Assembly: GCA_014075215.1 (NCBI GenBank)
Contig: CP046177.1
Location: 992,001 to 1,056,000 of the forward strand
DNA length: 64,000 nucleotides
Direction of reading: 5' to 3'
From: Flavobacteriaceae bacterium
Lineage (GTDB): Bacteria; Bacteroidota; Bacteroidia; Flavobacteriales; Flavobacteriaceae
The notes beneath the pieces are model-generated. The model was given only the letters and a program-made list of their open reading frames with translations, did no database searches and had not been told where the DNA came from. Positions within the stretch are counted from its first letter, which is position 1; each line of letters starts with the position of its first letter. Shown here in pieces: positions 36,925 to 47,153 of this stretch. Position numbers and translations under genes: made by a program.

Positions 36925-39075
36925 AAACATGAGTATAATGTACTAATTATCAAGAGATTAATTTTTTTAGAAAAAACCCCACTTCCTTGTTTTTCGTTAT
37001 TGTCTCTTTTTCTACGAGATTTTGCTTTGTTTTTCCCTCCGCCAAATCTATAGTTAAAACCCAGGTAGGTAGTTCTGCTTTCCCATTGAAACCTTCCGTT
37101 CTGAACAAAGGGATTCGCTGCATCGAATTGGAATTTCATTCCTCTAAAAATATCATTTACTCTAAAGTTAATAGTTCCTTTTCCTTTTAATACTGTTAAA
37201 CTGGCCCCCGTATTTATCATCCACATATGATCTACATCAAATTGAATATTCTTTTGAGGACCTCTGTACATTGCAAAAAGTTGTAGTCTTAAATTTTTAG
37301 AAGCTTTAAAACTATTACTTATTCTGGCATTAAATACTTCATTCGTCACTTCTGCCCTGGATGGATTGGGATTTGTAAAATCTACAATACCCAGTTGTTT
37401 TTGAGAGTAAAAATCCATGCTGGAATTTAGCCTCCACCATTTGTTCACTTTATAATTAAGAGAGAACTCCATACCGTAAGCACTTGTATCATCAAAATTA
37501 GTATATGTCAATAATTGGGCTACCTCCGGATTGGTAGGATCAGGAGAGGTGACACGAGAAATGACATCATTTATTTTTCTATAAAAGGTTCCAAAACTGA
37601 GAGAACCTCCTTTAATTTTTCTTGTATAATTTGCTTCAAGGGAGTTTGTAAATTGAGGAACTAAATCCGGGTTTCCAATAGATACGATAAGGGGCGTACT
37701 CCACTCTCTAATCGGATTTACCTGCTGAATGCCCGGCCTGTCAACTCGTCTGCTATAACTAAACTGAAATTGATTTTTTTCCGAAGGAGAATATGTCAAA
37801 AATACTGATGGATATATGGTGAATATCTTGTCAGTAACGTTCTGTGTAGCTTGTCCGTCTCGATTAAAAATTCCTTCAATTTCATAGTTTTCAATTCTCG
37901 CTCCTAATTGCATGGTGACCTTTGAAAACCGATGTCCGTAATTGATGTATCCCGAATAAATTTTCCTATCATAGCTAAAATTTGAATTTCCAATAGGCGT
38001 TGTTGTTAACACATTACCGGATCCGTCAAAAGTTAAAGCTCGTTCCTGATCTGTTAAGTTTGTATTTTTTGTGTCATCAGTTCTGTATTCTAAACCTAAT
38101 TCTAACGTTCCTTTTTCTGTTATAGGATCAGTATAATCTATATTGATTAATGTATTGCTTCTGTCATTTGAAATATTATTGAAGTAATTTAATAATCTAA
38201 AATCGATATCAGAAGGCATTTGTAAAATATTTCTATTTGTAATAAACTGAGTATCATCAGTTTTAGAATAAGTAGCTTCAAATTCCAGATGGTGATCTTT
38301 TTTCTTAAAATCAATTTTATAATTTACATTATACGTGCCTGTTGGAATATCACTGTCTTGTGTATTAGGTGAATTAATAGTTTCCACACCATTTGTGGTT
38401 ACAATGGTTCTCCCTCCGGCCAAACCGTCAAATTTATTTTGTGTGGTGTAAAAAGACAATGTATTTTTATCGTTTAAGTAAATATCGGCACCTATTTTTA
38501 ATAAATCTAAAATCCTGATTATTAAAGCCAGGTCTGTTTACAAACCCAAAATTATATTGATCGCCGCCATTAAAACCATAATTTAGGAAAAAGTTTACCT
38601 TCCCTGTTTTATAATTCAGATTCGTTGACCCGTTATAACGTACATAATGACCGGCAGTTACCCCACTGTCAACACTTCCGTTAAAACCTAAATTGGCATT
38701 TTTATTTAGGATGATATTGATGATCCCACTTAAACCTTCAGGACTGTATTTTGCAGAAGGATTGGTAATTAATTCAACACTTTTAATGGAAGTAGAAGGA
38801 ATCTGCTTTAGTAGCTGTGCCGCCGGAACATTAGTAGGCCTGCCATCTACCAATACGCGTACATTTGAATTTCCGCGCAGACTTATTTGACCTGTTTGAC
38901 TATCTACACTTACAGATTGTACATTGTTTAATAATTCGGAAGCAGTAGTTCCTGCAGAAGTTAAATCTTTTCCTACATTGATTACTTTTCTATCTACTTT
39001 TTGCACTACAGTTGAGGTCTCGGCTCTCACAACAACTTCATCTAACTGTGAAGCATCTTCTTTTAATGGAATTGT

Positions 39076-40489
39076 GGATCAAGACTAATTGTTGTGTTTT
39101 AGGCAAAAATTTGTGTTAATCTGAACAGGAAGAATTCTACATTTTTAACACCTCTAAACTGCGCTCTAAAGGCTTTAATCTTAGCATTAAAAGATTCAGC
39201 AGAAGCATTTGTACTCCGATTGATAAAATAATTGAGTATTGACCGATAATTTATAGAAATTGTATTTGCTATTGTATTAAAAGCTTTAAAACCAGATTTT
39301 TCTACATCATTATACCAATGTGCTAGTTTTGTATATGCAATTTGTATTGATTTAGCTGTATTGAATATATTTCTAAGGCTCTGATTTAAGTTAAAAGCCT
39401 TTTGAATATCAGGATATTTTTCAAAAAGTATTTTGCTTCTTAGATATTGATTTTGTGTCCATTTTTCAGGAGATTTATAGAGTAAATATCTACTTCTAGC
39501 TAAGAGTTGTTTTCTAGTGTCCCCATTGTCAAATATCTCAGGTTGATACTCTTTACCTTTTGTTTTTGCTAACTTGATTAGGTCATTTTCTAGGTCTATT
39601 GCATTCCATCGATGTTTTATTCTAATATCTTGTAGCGCTTCTAGAGCTAGTTTTTGCACATGGAATCTATCAGTTACTTGTATGGCCTTAGGGAAACATG
39701 TTTTGGCTATATTTTTCATAGAGTTCGCCATATCTAGTGTAATTTCTTTGACTTTGTTTCTTTTTTTAGAGGATATTTTAAGTAACTGTTCTATAATGGG
39801 TTCTATCTTAGTGCCTGCAAAAACCCCTACAATAGCTCCTTTTTTACCTTTGGCTTTTTTATTGGTAATAATGGTGTAGAGTTCTCCTTTAGACAATGCT
39901 GTTTCATCAATAGATAAATAAGCACCTATATTTTCAGGAAAAACATGCCACTCTTTAGCATGTTTTTTTTGTTTCCATTGTTTAAACTCACTTAAATAAT
40001 CACGATATTGACGTCCAAGTTTTTTACCATCAACTCCGTAAAATCTACCTATAGTTCTACAATCACTGGTTTCTCTATCTACTAATTTCTTTTAAAAAAG
40101 CAGCGAACTGCTCTGTCATTCGAGTCCCCTGTGCTACTAAATTCCAATCTCTTTGTACAATTTGTTTGGTCTTCCTATCTAACCATCTACGACGTTTAAT
40201 GTGAAGATATACTGTGTTGCCTCGTAATGGAAAGTCTTGAATGGTAAGCTCTTTATGAAATCCGTGAGCTATCAAGATACGTTCTGATTCTTCTTTGGGA
40301 ACTATGTTACGTTCTTCAAAATACAAATGCATCACTTCATTTTCAACACTATGTTTTGACAAATCAAAATGTTCAACTAACAACTCTGGTAAAATTAATT
40401 TTAGTAAATCTATATAAGTATCCAACCTCCTTTTTTTACAAAGATCACAATACTATTTTAAATTCACACACAACTTTTGAGATTGATCC
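39076..40489 (-). mobile_element. ISAon1-type (ISL3-like) insertion sequence, 1414 bp
   Basis: Imperfect terminal inverted repeats: GGATCAAGACTAATTGTTGT at the left and, complemented, GGATCAATCTCAAAAGTTGT at the right. An 8-bp target duplication GGAATTGT lies at 39068-39075 and 40490-40497. Removing it restores the host receptor gene, which proves the boundaries. It encodes one transposase in two frames. Confidence 0.88.
39099..40425 (-). CDS. ISAon1-type transposase (N-terminal frame plus catalytic frame)
   Basis: The first frame (40075-40425, 116 aa) is the N-terminal DNA-binding region (TIQDFPLRGNTVYLHIKRRRWLDR). The second (annotatable from 39896 but open from about 40100) is the DDE domain: ENIGAYLSIDETALSKGELYT, KEITLDMANSM, DRFHVQKLALEALQDIRIKHRW and the last Glu in STNASAESFNAKIKAFR. 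A +1 shift at the TTTTTTAAAAG tract joins them into a 441-aa protein (AAFLK|KLVDRETSDCRTIGRFYG). The same tract and shift occur in the related element at 58642, so recoding is likely a built-in feature. Confidence 0.88.
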
Positions 40490-41017
40490 GGAATTGTTCC
40501 CAGGTTAACATTTCGTTGCTTATTCTTAATATTTATTTGCTTAGAAAAAGTTGCATACCCTATGTATTGTATTTCCACAATGTTATTCCCTTCCGGGATA
40601 TTTTTTATCTTAAAATTTCCTTTATCTCCCGTAATTCCTACTGTAATTACTTTTTTAGCTACATCTCTTACAACAATGTTTACATAAGGAAGCGGCTCTT
40701 TAGTTATTTCGTCAATCACTTTTCCGGATATAACTCCGGATTTGGATAATTTGTTTTTATCTGATTGTGAAAAAGAATGAAACGATAGTACTAATAAACC
40801 TAAAAGTATGGCTTTTTTCATTTAAGTTGATTTTTTTTAACATCTAAGTAGACTGTTTATAATATGTCTTTGTTACTTTATTTAACATCGTTTAACGTAT
40901 TATTAACATATGAATACGAAAACCTTCGTTTTTAATACATTTTAAAAGGAACTTAAAAGATGATGGATTAATACCTGTTTAAGGTAAAATTTCTTGGAGT
41001 ACCTTACAAAGCGCTTT

Positions 41018-41932
41018 TCATTTAAAAAATTTCTCACCTTCTTTTGCCAAAAAAACAGGATCAAAAATTTGTCTTGCTTCTTCCTTAAAAGCCTCAATTT
41101 CTTTATACCTACTAGAGTAGTGACCAATTATTAAGGTCTGTACATTAGCTAGTCTTGCAATTTTAGCGGCTTGCTTGGCAGTTGAATGTTGAGTTTTCTT
41201 TGCCAAATCTTCTCTATCTGACAAAAATGTTGCTTCGTGATATAATAAATCAACGTTTTTGATAATAGGAATAATATCCGGCTTGTAACTGGTATCACTA
41301 CAAAATGCATAGGATTTTGACTGTGGCGGATCATGAGTCAAATTAGCATTTGGAATTATTCTCTTATTTGACAGGGTAAAGTCTTTTCCCATTTTTAAAG
41401 AAGCATAATCACAGGTTTTTATTTCAGGATATTTTTTTATTTCATTCATATTTAAACCACGTTGTTTATGCTTTTCAGTAAACAAGTATCCATTGGTATA
41501 TACTCTGTGGTTTAAAGGGATGGTTCTGACAGCAACTTTATCATCTTCGAAAACGAGCTCACTCTTTTTAGAAGTTAGTTCATGAAAAATAATAGTAAAA
41601 TTAGTATATGTTTTGGAAACTTTTAATTGTAGATTTGTTACTTCTTCAACTCCTTTTGGTCCGTAAATATGAAGTTCTTTTTCTCGGTTTAAGATTCCGA
41701 ATGTGCTTATTAAACCTATTAACCCAAAAAAATGATCTCCATGTAGGTGAGAGATAAAGATGTGATTTATTTTGGAAAAGCCAACTTTATACTTCCTCAT
41801 TTGGCGTTGCGTACCTTCCCCGCAATCAATTAAAAAATGCCGACCGTTAATTTCTAAATACTGAGCTGTTGGATATGAACTTACTCTGGGTGTAGCAGAA
41901 TGACAACCTAAAATGGTTAGTGCTAGATTCAT
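41018..41932 (-). CDS. rnz: Ribonuclease Z
   Basis: tRNA 3'-processing endonuclease of the metallo-beta-lactamase family, 304 aa. Zinc site HLHGDH at 62-67 (ISHLHGDHFFGL), then HDPP, the CSDTSY block, HEATF and the late GHYSSRY. The GTQRQM helix and the exosite-like YGPKGVEEV region agree with RNase Z. It overlaps the upstream T9SS-domain gene by four bases (ATGA) and is the last gene of the pyrR operon. Confidence 0.95.
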   Translation of the reverse strand: MNLALTILGCHSATPRVSSYPTAQYLEINGRHFLIDCGEGTQRQMRKYKVGFSKINHIFISHLHGDHFFGLIGLISTFGILNREKELHIYGPKGVEEVTNLQLKVSKTYTNFTIIFHELTSKKSELVFEDDKVAVRTIPLNHRVYTNGYLFTEKHKQRGLNMNEIKKYPEIKTCDYASLKMGKDFTLSNKRIIPNANLTHDPPQSKSYAFCSDTSYKPDIIPIIKNVDLLYHEATFLSDREDLAKKTQHSTAKQAAKIARLANVQTLIIGHYSSRYKEIEAFKEEARQIFDPVFLAKEGEKFFK

Positions 41933-42246
41933 CGAATCACAAAACGCTTTGTCATCATTTCAACACCTGATCTTATAGAATATAAATACATTCCGGGTTG
42001 TAAACTATTTTTGGAAAAAGGAATCGTATTTTTCCCTTTTTTAGCTTTCATCCTTTTTACTAAAACTGTTCTCCCTATAATATTGCGGACACTAAATGTA
42101 ATGTTTTGCACGGACTCCGAGTAAAAACTAACAGTAGTAGTGTTTGCAAAAGGATTTGGAGAGGTAGTAAGTTTCGTTATTTTTTTTTGCGAATAAACAC
42201 CTGCATTAACTACCAACAAAATCAAAAAAAGTAATTTTTTAATCAT
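41929..42246 (-). CDS. Small secreted protein made almost only of a T9SS sorting domain
   Basis: 105 aa: signal peptide (LLFLILLVVNAGVYSQ) followed at once by a type A sorting domain (LTTSPNPFANTTTVSFYS...NIIGRTVLVKRM...NSLQPGMYLYSIRSGVEMMTKRFVIR). There is no cargo domain between. It is coupled by a four-base overlap to rnz. A free-standing sorting domain could be a T9SS accessory or decoy, or a relic of a larger protein; conserved linkage to rnz would argue for a function. Confidence 0.8.
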   Translation of the reverse strand: MIKKLLFLILLVVNAGVYSQKKITKLTTSPNPFANTTTVSFYSESVQNITFSVRNIIGRTVLVKRMKAKKGKNTIPFSKNSLQPGMYLYSIRSGVEMMTKRFVIR

Positions 42247-42274
42247 AATGTTGTTATCTTTAATTTATAAGTCG

Positions 42275-42610
42275 TTAAAAGCTTAAATCCCTTTCAATAG
42301 CTTCCATTTTTATAATATCTTCTGCTTCTGCATATGTAGGAACAATATTGAAATGTTCCGGAAAAATATCATTATTTATTTTAGGAGGATATACAACAAC
42401 AAACGATTTATGATTGACACTTTGTTTTTCAGCTACCTCTAAAAGTAAAAAGAAATCCTTTTCTGATACATCGAGGTTTTTAGAAACCCGAATAATCAAA
42501 TGTTGATCTTCCAGCAATGGCATCTGAGAGGATAACGCCATAAAAAACTCCCGAAAAGTACTTTCATCAGGCAGAATACTTGTATAATTTTCTTTTCGAT
42601 TAATATACAT
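42275..42610 (-). CDS. Conserved hypothetical protein of the pyrR-rnz operon
   Basis: 111 aa, soluble, no signal peptide. It looks like a compact alpha/beta fold (DQHLIIRVSKNLDVSEKDFFLLLEVAEKQSVNHKSFVVVYPP...FNIVPTYAEAEDIIKME), somewhat like STAS/anti-anti-sigma domains. It sits between pyrB and the T9SS-domain gene with spacings of 9 and 28 bases. Function unknown; the STAS-like idea is only from pattern. Confidence 0.7.
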   Translation of the reverse strand: MYINRKENYTSILPDESTFREFFMALSSQMPLLEDQHLIIRVSKNLDVSEKDFFLLLEVAEKQSVNHKSFVVVYPPKINNDIFPEHFNIVPTYAEAEDIIKMEAIERDLSF

Positions 42611-42619
42611 AGCTTGTAT

Positions 42620-43549
42620 TTATCTTTTTATTTGTTGTGCTAATAAATAAATAACGGCCATTCTTATTGCAACTCCGTTTTCTACCTGATGAAGGATAAT
42701 AGATTGATCTGCATCCGCAACATCACTGGTAATTTCTACCCCCCTGTTAATTGGGCCCGGATGCATGATCACAATCTTTTTGCCCAAATTATCCAAGATA
42801 TGTTTGTTGATGCCGAAAAGCTTCGTATATTCTCTTACAGAAGGAAAATATGTACTACTCATCCTCTCATGTTGTACTCTTAAAACATTTGCAACATCGC
42901 ACCAGGCGAGTGCTCTTTTAATATCCGTTTCTACCACTACTCCTAATTTGATCATATATTTCGGTAGTAATGTTGTAGGTCCGCATACCATTACTTCTGC
43001 CCCTTGAAGTTGTAAGGCAAATATGTTTGATAATGCAACTCTGGAATGTAAAATATCTCCAACAATGACCACTTTTTTACCTTTTACAATACCTAATGCT
43101 TCTTTGATTGAATAAGAATCCAACAGTGCTTGGGTGGGATGTTCATGGGTTCCGTCTCCGGCATTGATAATTTTTGCATCTACGTGTTTTGATAAAAAAA
43201 TGCCGGCACCCACATTTGGATGACGCATTACTATAATATCCACTTTCATAGAAAGAATATTGTTTACGGTATCAATAAGTGTTTCTCCTTTTTTTTGAGA
43301 AGATTGGTTTGCTGAAAAATTAATTACATCGGCAGACAGCCTTTTCTCGGCTAACTCAAAAGATAGTTTGGTTCTGGTACTATTCTCAAAAAATAAGTTG
43401 GCTATGGTAATATCCTGCAGAGAAGGTACTTTTTTAATGGGCCTGTTGATCACTTCTTTGAAGTGATTTGCAGTATCAAAAATGAGATTAATATCACTTT
43501 TTTTTAGATATTTTATTCCTAATAAATGGTGTACACTTAGTGGATTCAT
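42620..43549 (-). CDS. pyrB: Aspartate carbamoyltransferase catalytic subunit
   Basis: 309 aa; makes carbamoyl-aspartate, the committed step in pyrimidine synthesis. Carbamoyl-phosphate loop STRTKLSFE at 57-65, HPTQALLD, GDILHSRVALSN and HPGPINRGVEI are all present. No regulatory pyrI is seen next to it. It starts two bases after pyrR ends, so the genes are co-transcribed. Confidence 0.96.
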   Translation of the reverse strand: MNPLSVHHLLGIKYLKKSDINLIFDTANHFKEVINRPIKKVPSLQDITIANLFFENSTRTKLSFELAEKRLSADVINFSANQSSQKKGETLIDTVNNILSMKVDIIVMRHPNVGAGIFLSKHVDAKIINAGDGTHEHPTQALLDSYSIKEALGIVKGKKVVIVGDILHSRVALSNIFALQLQGAEVMVCGPTTLLPKYMIKLGVVVETDIKRALAWCDVANVLRVQHERMSSTYFPSVREYTKLFGINKHILDNLGKKIVIMHPGPINRGVEITSDVADADQSIILHQVENGVAIRMAVIYLLAQQIKR

Positions 43550-43551
43550 AA

Positions 43552-44091
43552 TTATTTAATATCTATATATACTGCATCTTTTTGATGTAATTCTTTCCAG
43601 TTGACCAGGACTTTTTCATGATTAATAGCATCTACTTGCCTGCCTCTATAATCAGGCTGTATAGGTAAATGCCTGCTAAATCGCCTGTCTATAAGCACCA
43701 ATAATTCTATGTTTTCAGGCCTTCCGTATGATTGTAAAGCCGTTAAAGCAGCTCTAACACTCCTTCCGGAATATAAAACATCATCAATGATAACCACTTT
43801 TTTCCCTTCAATTAAAAAGCCAATTTCAGTATTTGTTGCTGTCAGAGGGACTTCTCTCCTCCGAAAATCATCTCTGTAAAAAGTAATGTCTAATAAACCG
43901 AGATCTAACTTTTTTATATAATATTCGGTTTTTAATACATGTGCCAGCCGTTTGGCTAAGAAAATACCTCTTGGTTGTAAACCAATGAGAACACTATCTG
44001 AAAAATCATTGTGATTTTCGATTAGTTGACAAGCCAACCGATGAAGGATAATTTCAATTTCTTTTGAGTTTAATAGTATTTTTTTGCTCAT
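43552..44091 (-). CDS. pyrR: PyrR-type uracil phosphoribosyltransferase / pyrimidine regulator
   Basis: 179 aa. The PRPP-binding loop VVIIDDVLYSGRSVRAAL and the N-terminal EIILHRLACQLIENH...IGLQPRGIFLAKRL identify PyrR. In Firmicutes it binds pyr mRNA leaders; here it heads the operon with a leader of only about 30 bases and no visible attenuator, so an enzymatic or other regulatory role is likely. First gene of pyrR-pyrB-hypothetical-T9SS-rnz. Confidence 0.95.
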   Translation of the reverse strand: MSKKILLNSKEIEIILHRLACQLIENHNDFSDSVLIGLQPRGIFLAKRLAHVLKTEYYIKKLDLGLLDITFYRDDFRRREVPLTATNTEIGFLIEGKKVVIIDDVLYSGRSVRAALTALQSYGRPENIELLVLIDRRFSRHLPIQPDYRGRQVDAINHEKVLVNWKELHQKDAVYIDIK

Positions 44092-44129
44092 GAGAAACTA
44101 AAGAATTCAGCTAAATGCCAAAAGTTGGA

Positions 44130-44160
44130 CAAAGCTAGTGTAAAAAAGAATACAAGCAAA
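44130..44160 (-). promoter_or_regulatory. Promoter of the pyrR operon
   Basis: On the minus strand TTTG (44157-44160), a 19-base spacer and TAGCTTTG (44130-44137) fully match the Bacteroidota consensus. Predicted start near 44123, leaving a leader of about 30 bases. Confidence 0.75.
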
Positions 44161-44177
44161 ATTTAAACCCGGATTAT

Positions 44178-44387
44178 GCAGGGTAAACGCATTAAAGTTA
44201 ACATGTTTTTAATCAATACTTTATGATTTTTTGATCCAAGTTAACCTGTAATTATTTTCAAAAAAATGAATAATCATTAAAGGTAAGTTTAAAAAATTAC
44301 GAATAAAATCCATTATTAAATGTCAATTCTTTAATGAAAAATTAGTTTTACTGATATATTCATAAAAGTTTAATGCGTTTGCCCTGC
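44178..44387. repeat. Inverted repeat with dispersed CCGGATTATG segment
   Basis: GCAGGGTAAACGCATTAAA (44178-44196) and TTTAATGCGTTTGCCCTGC (44369-44387) are inverted with one mismatch, 210 bp overall. The adjoining 44387-44427 matches the complement of 3481-3523. The remainder of 44092-44664 has no gene; it also includes upstream DNA of the TPR gene. Confidence 0.55.
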
Positions 44388-45900
44388 CGGATTATGTATT
44401 GGAGCTTCGCAATGAAGGTTGAAATCGTAATAAAATAGGGCATTTTCTAAAATGTAGCTTTTAGTACCGCTACGGTTCACCTCAAAAATGCAATGAAGTG
44501 ATATATTTTGAAACAATTTCAAACGGTAATAGATTTTCTAATACATCATCCGTGTTAAAGTCTAAAAGAAATAATACGGTTGTTAATTAAATTGTTGAAA
44601 ACAAAAAAGAAGCTTTTAAAAGTGGTATAAGAGTTGTAGTACATTTAAATACTAAATTAAAAACTTGTTGCGTATGCCATTGACTAAGTTTGAATCGATG
44701 CTAAAGACTAATAGCATTTATTTTTTAGATTTGGCTGAATTTGAAGAAATTATACTTCATTATCTGGATACGGGAAAACACACACTCGCTAAAAAAGCCA
44801 TAAAGCTGGGATTAGAGCAACATCCTAATGCTATTGATTTAAAATTATTGGAAGTAGAAATACTGATTTTTGATAATCAATTGGAAAAGGCCGCCAGGCT
44901 TATTAAAAAAATTCAGGAAATAGACCCAAATAACGAAGAAGCTTACATTCAAAAAGCCATTCTTTTATCAAAAAAAGGAGCACATAAACAAGCTATTTTA
45001 AGCTTAAAAGATGCGTTGATTTATGTGGATGATAAAGCAGATATATGGTCTTTATTAGGCATGGAGTATTTGTATATGGATGATTTTAAAAACGCACGTT
45101 TAAATTTTGAGAAGTGTTTGGATGCGGATTTTGAAGATTATGCTGCCTTATACAATATAGTATACTGTTTTGATATGGAAAAAAGCCATAAACAGGCCAT
45201 TCACTATTTAAATTCCTATGTCGATAAAAACCCTTATTGCGAGGTTGCCTGGCATCAATTGGGGTGTCAGTACTTTATGTTGAAGATGTTTAAAGAAGCC
45301 TTGACTTCTTTTGATTTTGCCGTATTAATTGATGAATATTTTATCGGAGGATATCTTGAGAAAGCAAAAACACTGGAACAGCTAGGATGCTATAACGAAG
45401 CGATAGAAAATTATTTAATTACATTGGAGTTGGATGACCCTACAGTTTTTGCTTATATGAGAGTAGGAGAATGTTATGATAAACTAGGCACATCAGACAA
45501 AGCTGTAAATTACTATAAGAAAGCAGTACATGAAGACCCTTTATTGGATAAGGGGTGGATGTTACTTGCACAATCTTATTTTGTTAATAAAGATTATCAA
45601 AAATCTTTATACTATGTTAACAGGGCACTAAAAATTGATGAGAACAATACTATCTATTGGAGAAAATATGCTGAAATAAATTTACAATTGAACTTTTTCG
45701 AAGCAGCAACAAATGCCTATTATAAATGTTTAGCATTAAAAGACGAAAATCTGGCAATTTTTTTAGGGCTTTCCGATGCATTAGTGTTTCTAGGTGAGTT
45801 TAATGATGCTCTTAAAGTGTTATTCTTAGCATATAAAAAACACAAAGATATCATGGAAATTGTCTCGTCCTAAAATAGGGCTACAGTTAATTATTAAAAT

Positions 45901-46758
45901 TTATGCTACATTTTTGTGCACGTAATTAGGTGTTTTATAATCTAAAGATAAATGTAATCTTTTATTATTATATAATTTGATTGCATTTTTTGTTGCTTTT
46001 TTGGCGTGATTGATATTTGTAAATGTTTGGTCGAGGAAGAATTCATCTTTTAAAATTCCGTTAACTCTTTCGGCCATTGCGTTTTCGTAGCAATGATTTT
46101 CTTGGGTCATACTGATTTGTATCTTTTTTCTTTTCAAAATTTGAGTATAAACATTGCTACAATATTGTATTCCTCTATCAGAATGATGTATGATTTCTTC
46201 GGTATTTTTAGTTTGATAAATAGCTTTATTTAAAGCTCTAACACAGCCTTTAAGTTCTAAACTATCACTAATATCATAGCCTACTATTTTTCTTGAATAC
46301 ATATCAGTAATAAGTGCTAAATAACAAAATCCATTTATAGTTCTTATATAGGTAATATCCGAAGCCCAAACTTGGTTAGGTCTATTAATGATCAGGTCTT
46401 TTATGATATTTTTATATTTATAAAAACGATGGTAAGAGTTGGTTGTTTTAGAAGAATATTTTTTCCTTCTAATTAACAAATTATTTTCTTTTAAGATTCT
46501 AAATAACTGGTCTCTACCTATATTTATATTCTGTTTCCTAAAATCATTATGTAAGGATTTCATTAGCTTTCTAGTACCTTCTCTGGGTAATGTTTTCCTG
46601 CTTTTTTTAACAAGCATTATTACATTTTGTTCTATTTGTTTTTTAAGAACAAACCTTTTTTGATATTTGTAATAAGCATCTCTTTTTAACTCGAAAGCAT
46701 TACAAATAGTAGCGATGGCGTACCTTCTTTTTTTTCTATTAATCGGTGCTATTTTCAT
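45901..46758 (-). CDS. IS3-family transposase OrfB (DDE integrase domain)
   Basis: 285 aa. An HTH_21-type segment (LMKSLHNDFRKQNINIGRDQLFRILKEN) leads to an rve integrase core: PNQVWASDITYIRT (first D), LITDMYSRKIVGYDIS (second D region), HHSDRGIQYCS and the catalytic Glu in ENAMAERVNGILKDE. The ATG overlaps OrfA's stop (TAATG). The frame is open upstream, so an OrfAB fusion by -1 frameshift is also possible. Confidence 0.95.
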   Translation of the reverse strand: MKIAPINRKKRRYAIATICNAFELKRDAYYKYQKRFVLKKQIEQNVIMLVKKSRKTLPREGTRKLMKSLHNDFRKQNINIGRDQLFRILKENNLLIRRKKYSSKTTNSYHRFYKYKNIIKDLIINRPNQVWASDITYIRTINGFCYLALITDMYSRKIVGYDISDSLELKGCVRALNKAIYQTKNTEEIIHHSDRGIQYCSNVYTQILKRKKIQISMTQENHCYENAMAERVNGILKDEFFLDQTFTNINHAKKATKNAIKLYNNKRLHLSLDYKTPNYVHKNVA

Positions 46759-47153
46759 TAAGGCTTTATGTTTAAGTTTTTTTTTAATTCTTCAACATTT
46801 TTATAGCCAAGATTTTCAGCAGCTACTTCAAGATAACTATCATTCACAAGTTTATCTAGATCCTTTTTAATAAGAAGATCTTTGAGTTGTTTTAGCTCTT
46901 TTTGAAGGGCTTTAATACGGGATAATTCGTCGTCTGTTTGCACGGTTACACGGGTGTTCATTAAATCTTTACGGTCATATTTTTTAATCCATACGTTTAT
47001 CGTACTAGATTGTATGCCGTAAGTTAAGGCAATTTGTCTTTTGGAATGGTTTCCTTTGGTAAGTTCTGCTAATACTTTGAGTTTAAAACTCTCACTATAA
47101 CGTCTTACATATCCATCATTTTTATACATATACTTGTTGTTTTTTGTATACAT
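46758..47153 (-). CDS. IS3-family transposase OrfA (helix-turn-helix)
   Basis: 131 aa. HTH_Tnp_1-type domain: YSESFKLKVLAELTKGNHSKRQIALTYGIQSSTINVWIKKY, then a leucine-zipper-like stretch (LSRIKALQKELKQLKDLLIKKDLDKL). Near its 3' end, A9 followed by C gives the slippery heptamer A_AAA_AAC, and the -1 frame from there leads directly into OrfB, as in classical IS3 elements. Confidence 0.93.
   Translation of the reverse strand: MYTKNNKYMYKNDGYVRRYSESFKLKVLAELTKGNHSKRQIALTYGIQSSTINVWIKKYDRKDLMNTRVTVQTDDELSRIKALQKELKQLKDLLIKKDLDKLVNDSYLEVAAENLGYKNVEELKKNLNIKP

Larger units (their letters stand above)
36912..40821 (-). pseudogene. TonB-dependent receptor gene split by an ISAon1-type IS and a one-base insertion
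   Basis: A paralog of the gene at 33947-36354. The N-terminal piece (40490-40821) encodes the signal peptide and carboxypeptidase-like domain; the plug and first strands lie at 38467-39075; the barrel at 36912-38459. Removing the IS and one target copy and one T from the run at 38509-38512 gives exactly 829 codons in frame (...NNQDLDLLKIGADIYLNDKNTLSF...). The IS entered after GTIP in the first domain. The C-terminus is altered by the 36785 inverted repeat. Not functional as read. Confidence 0.85.
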
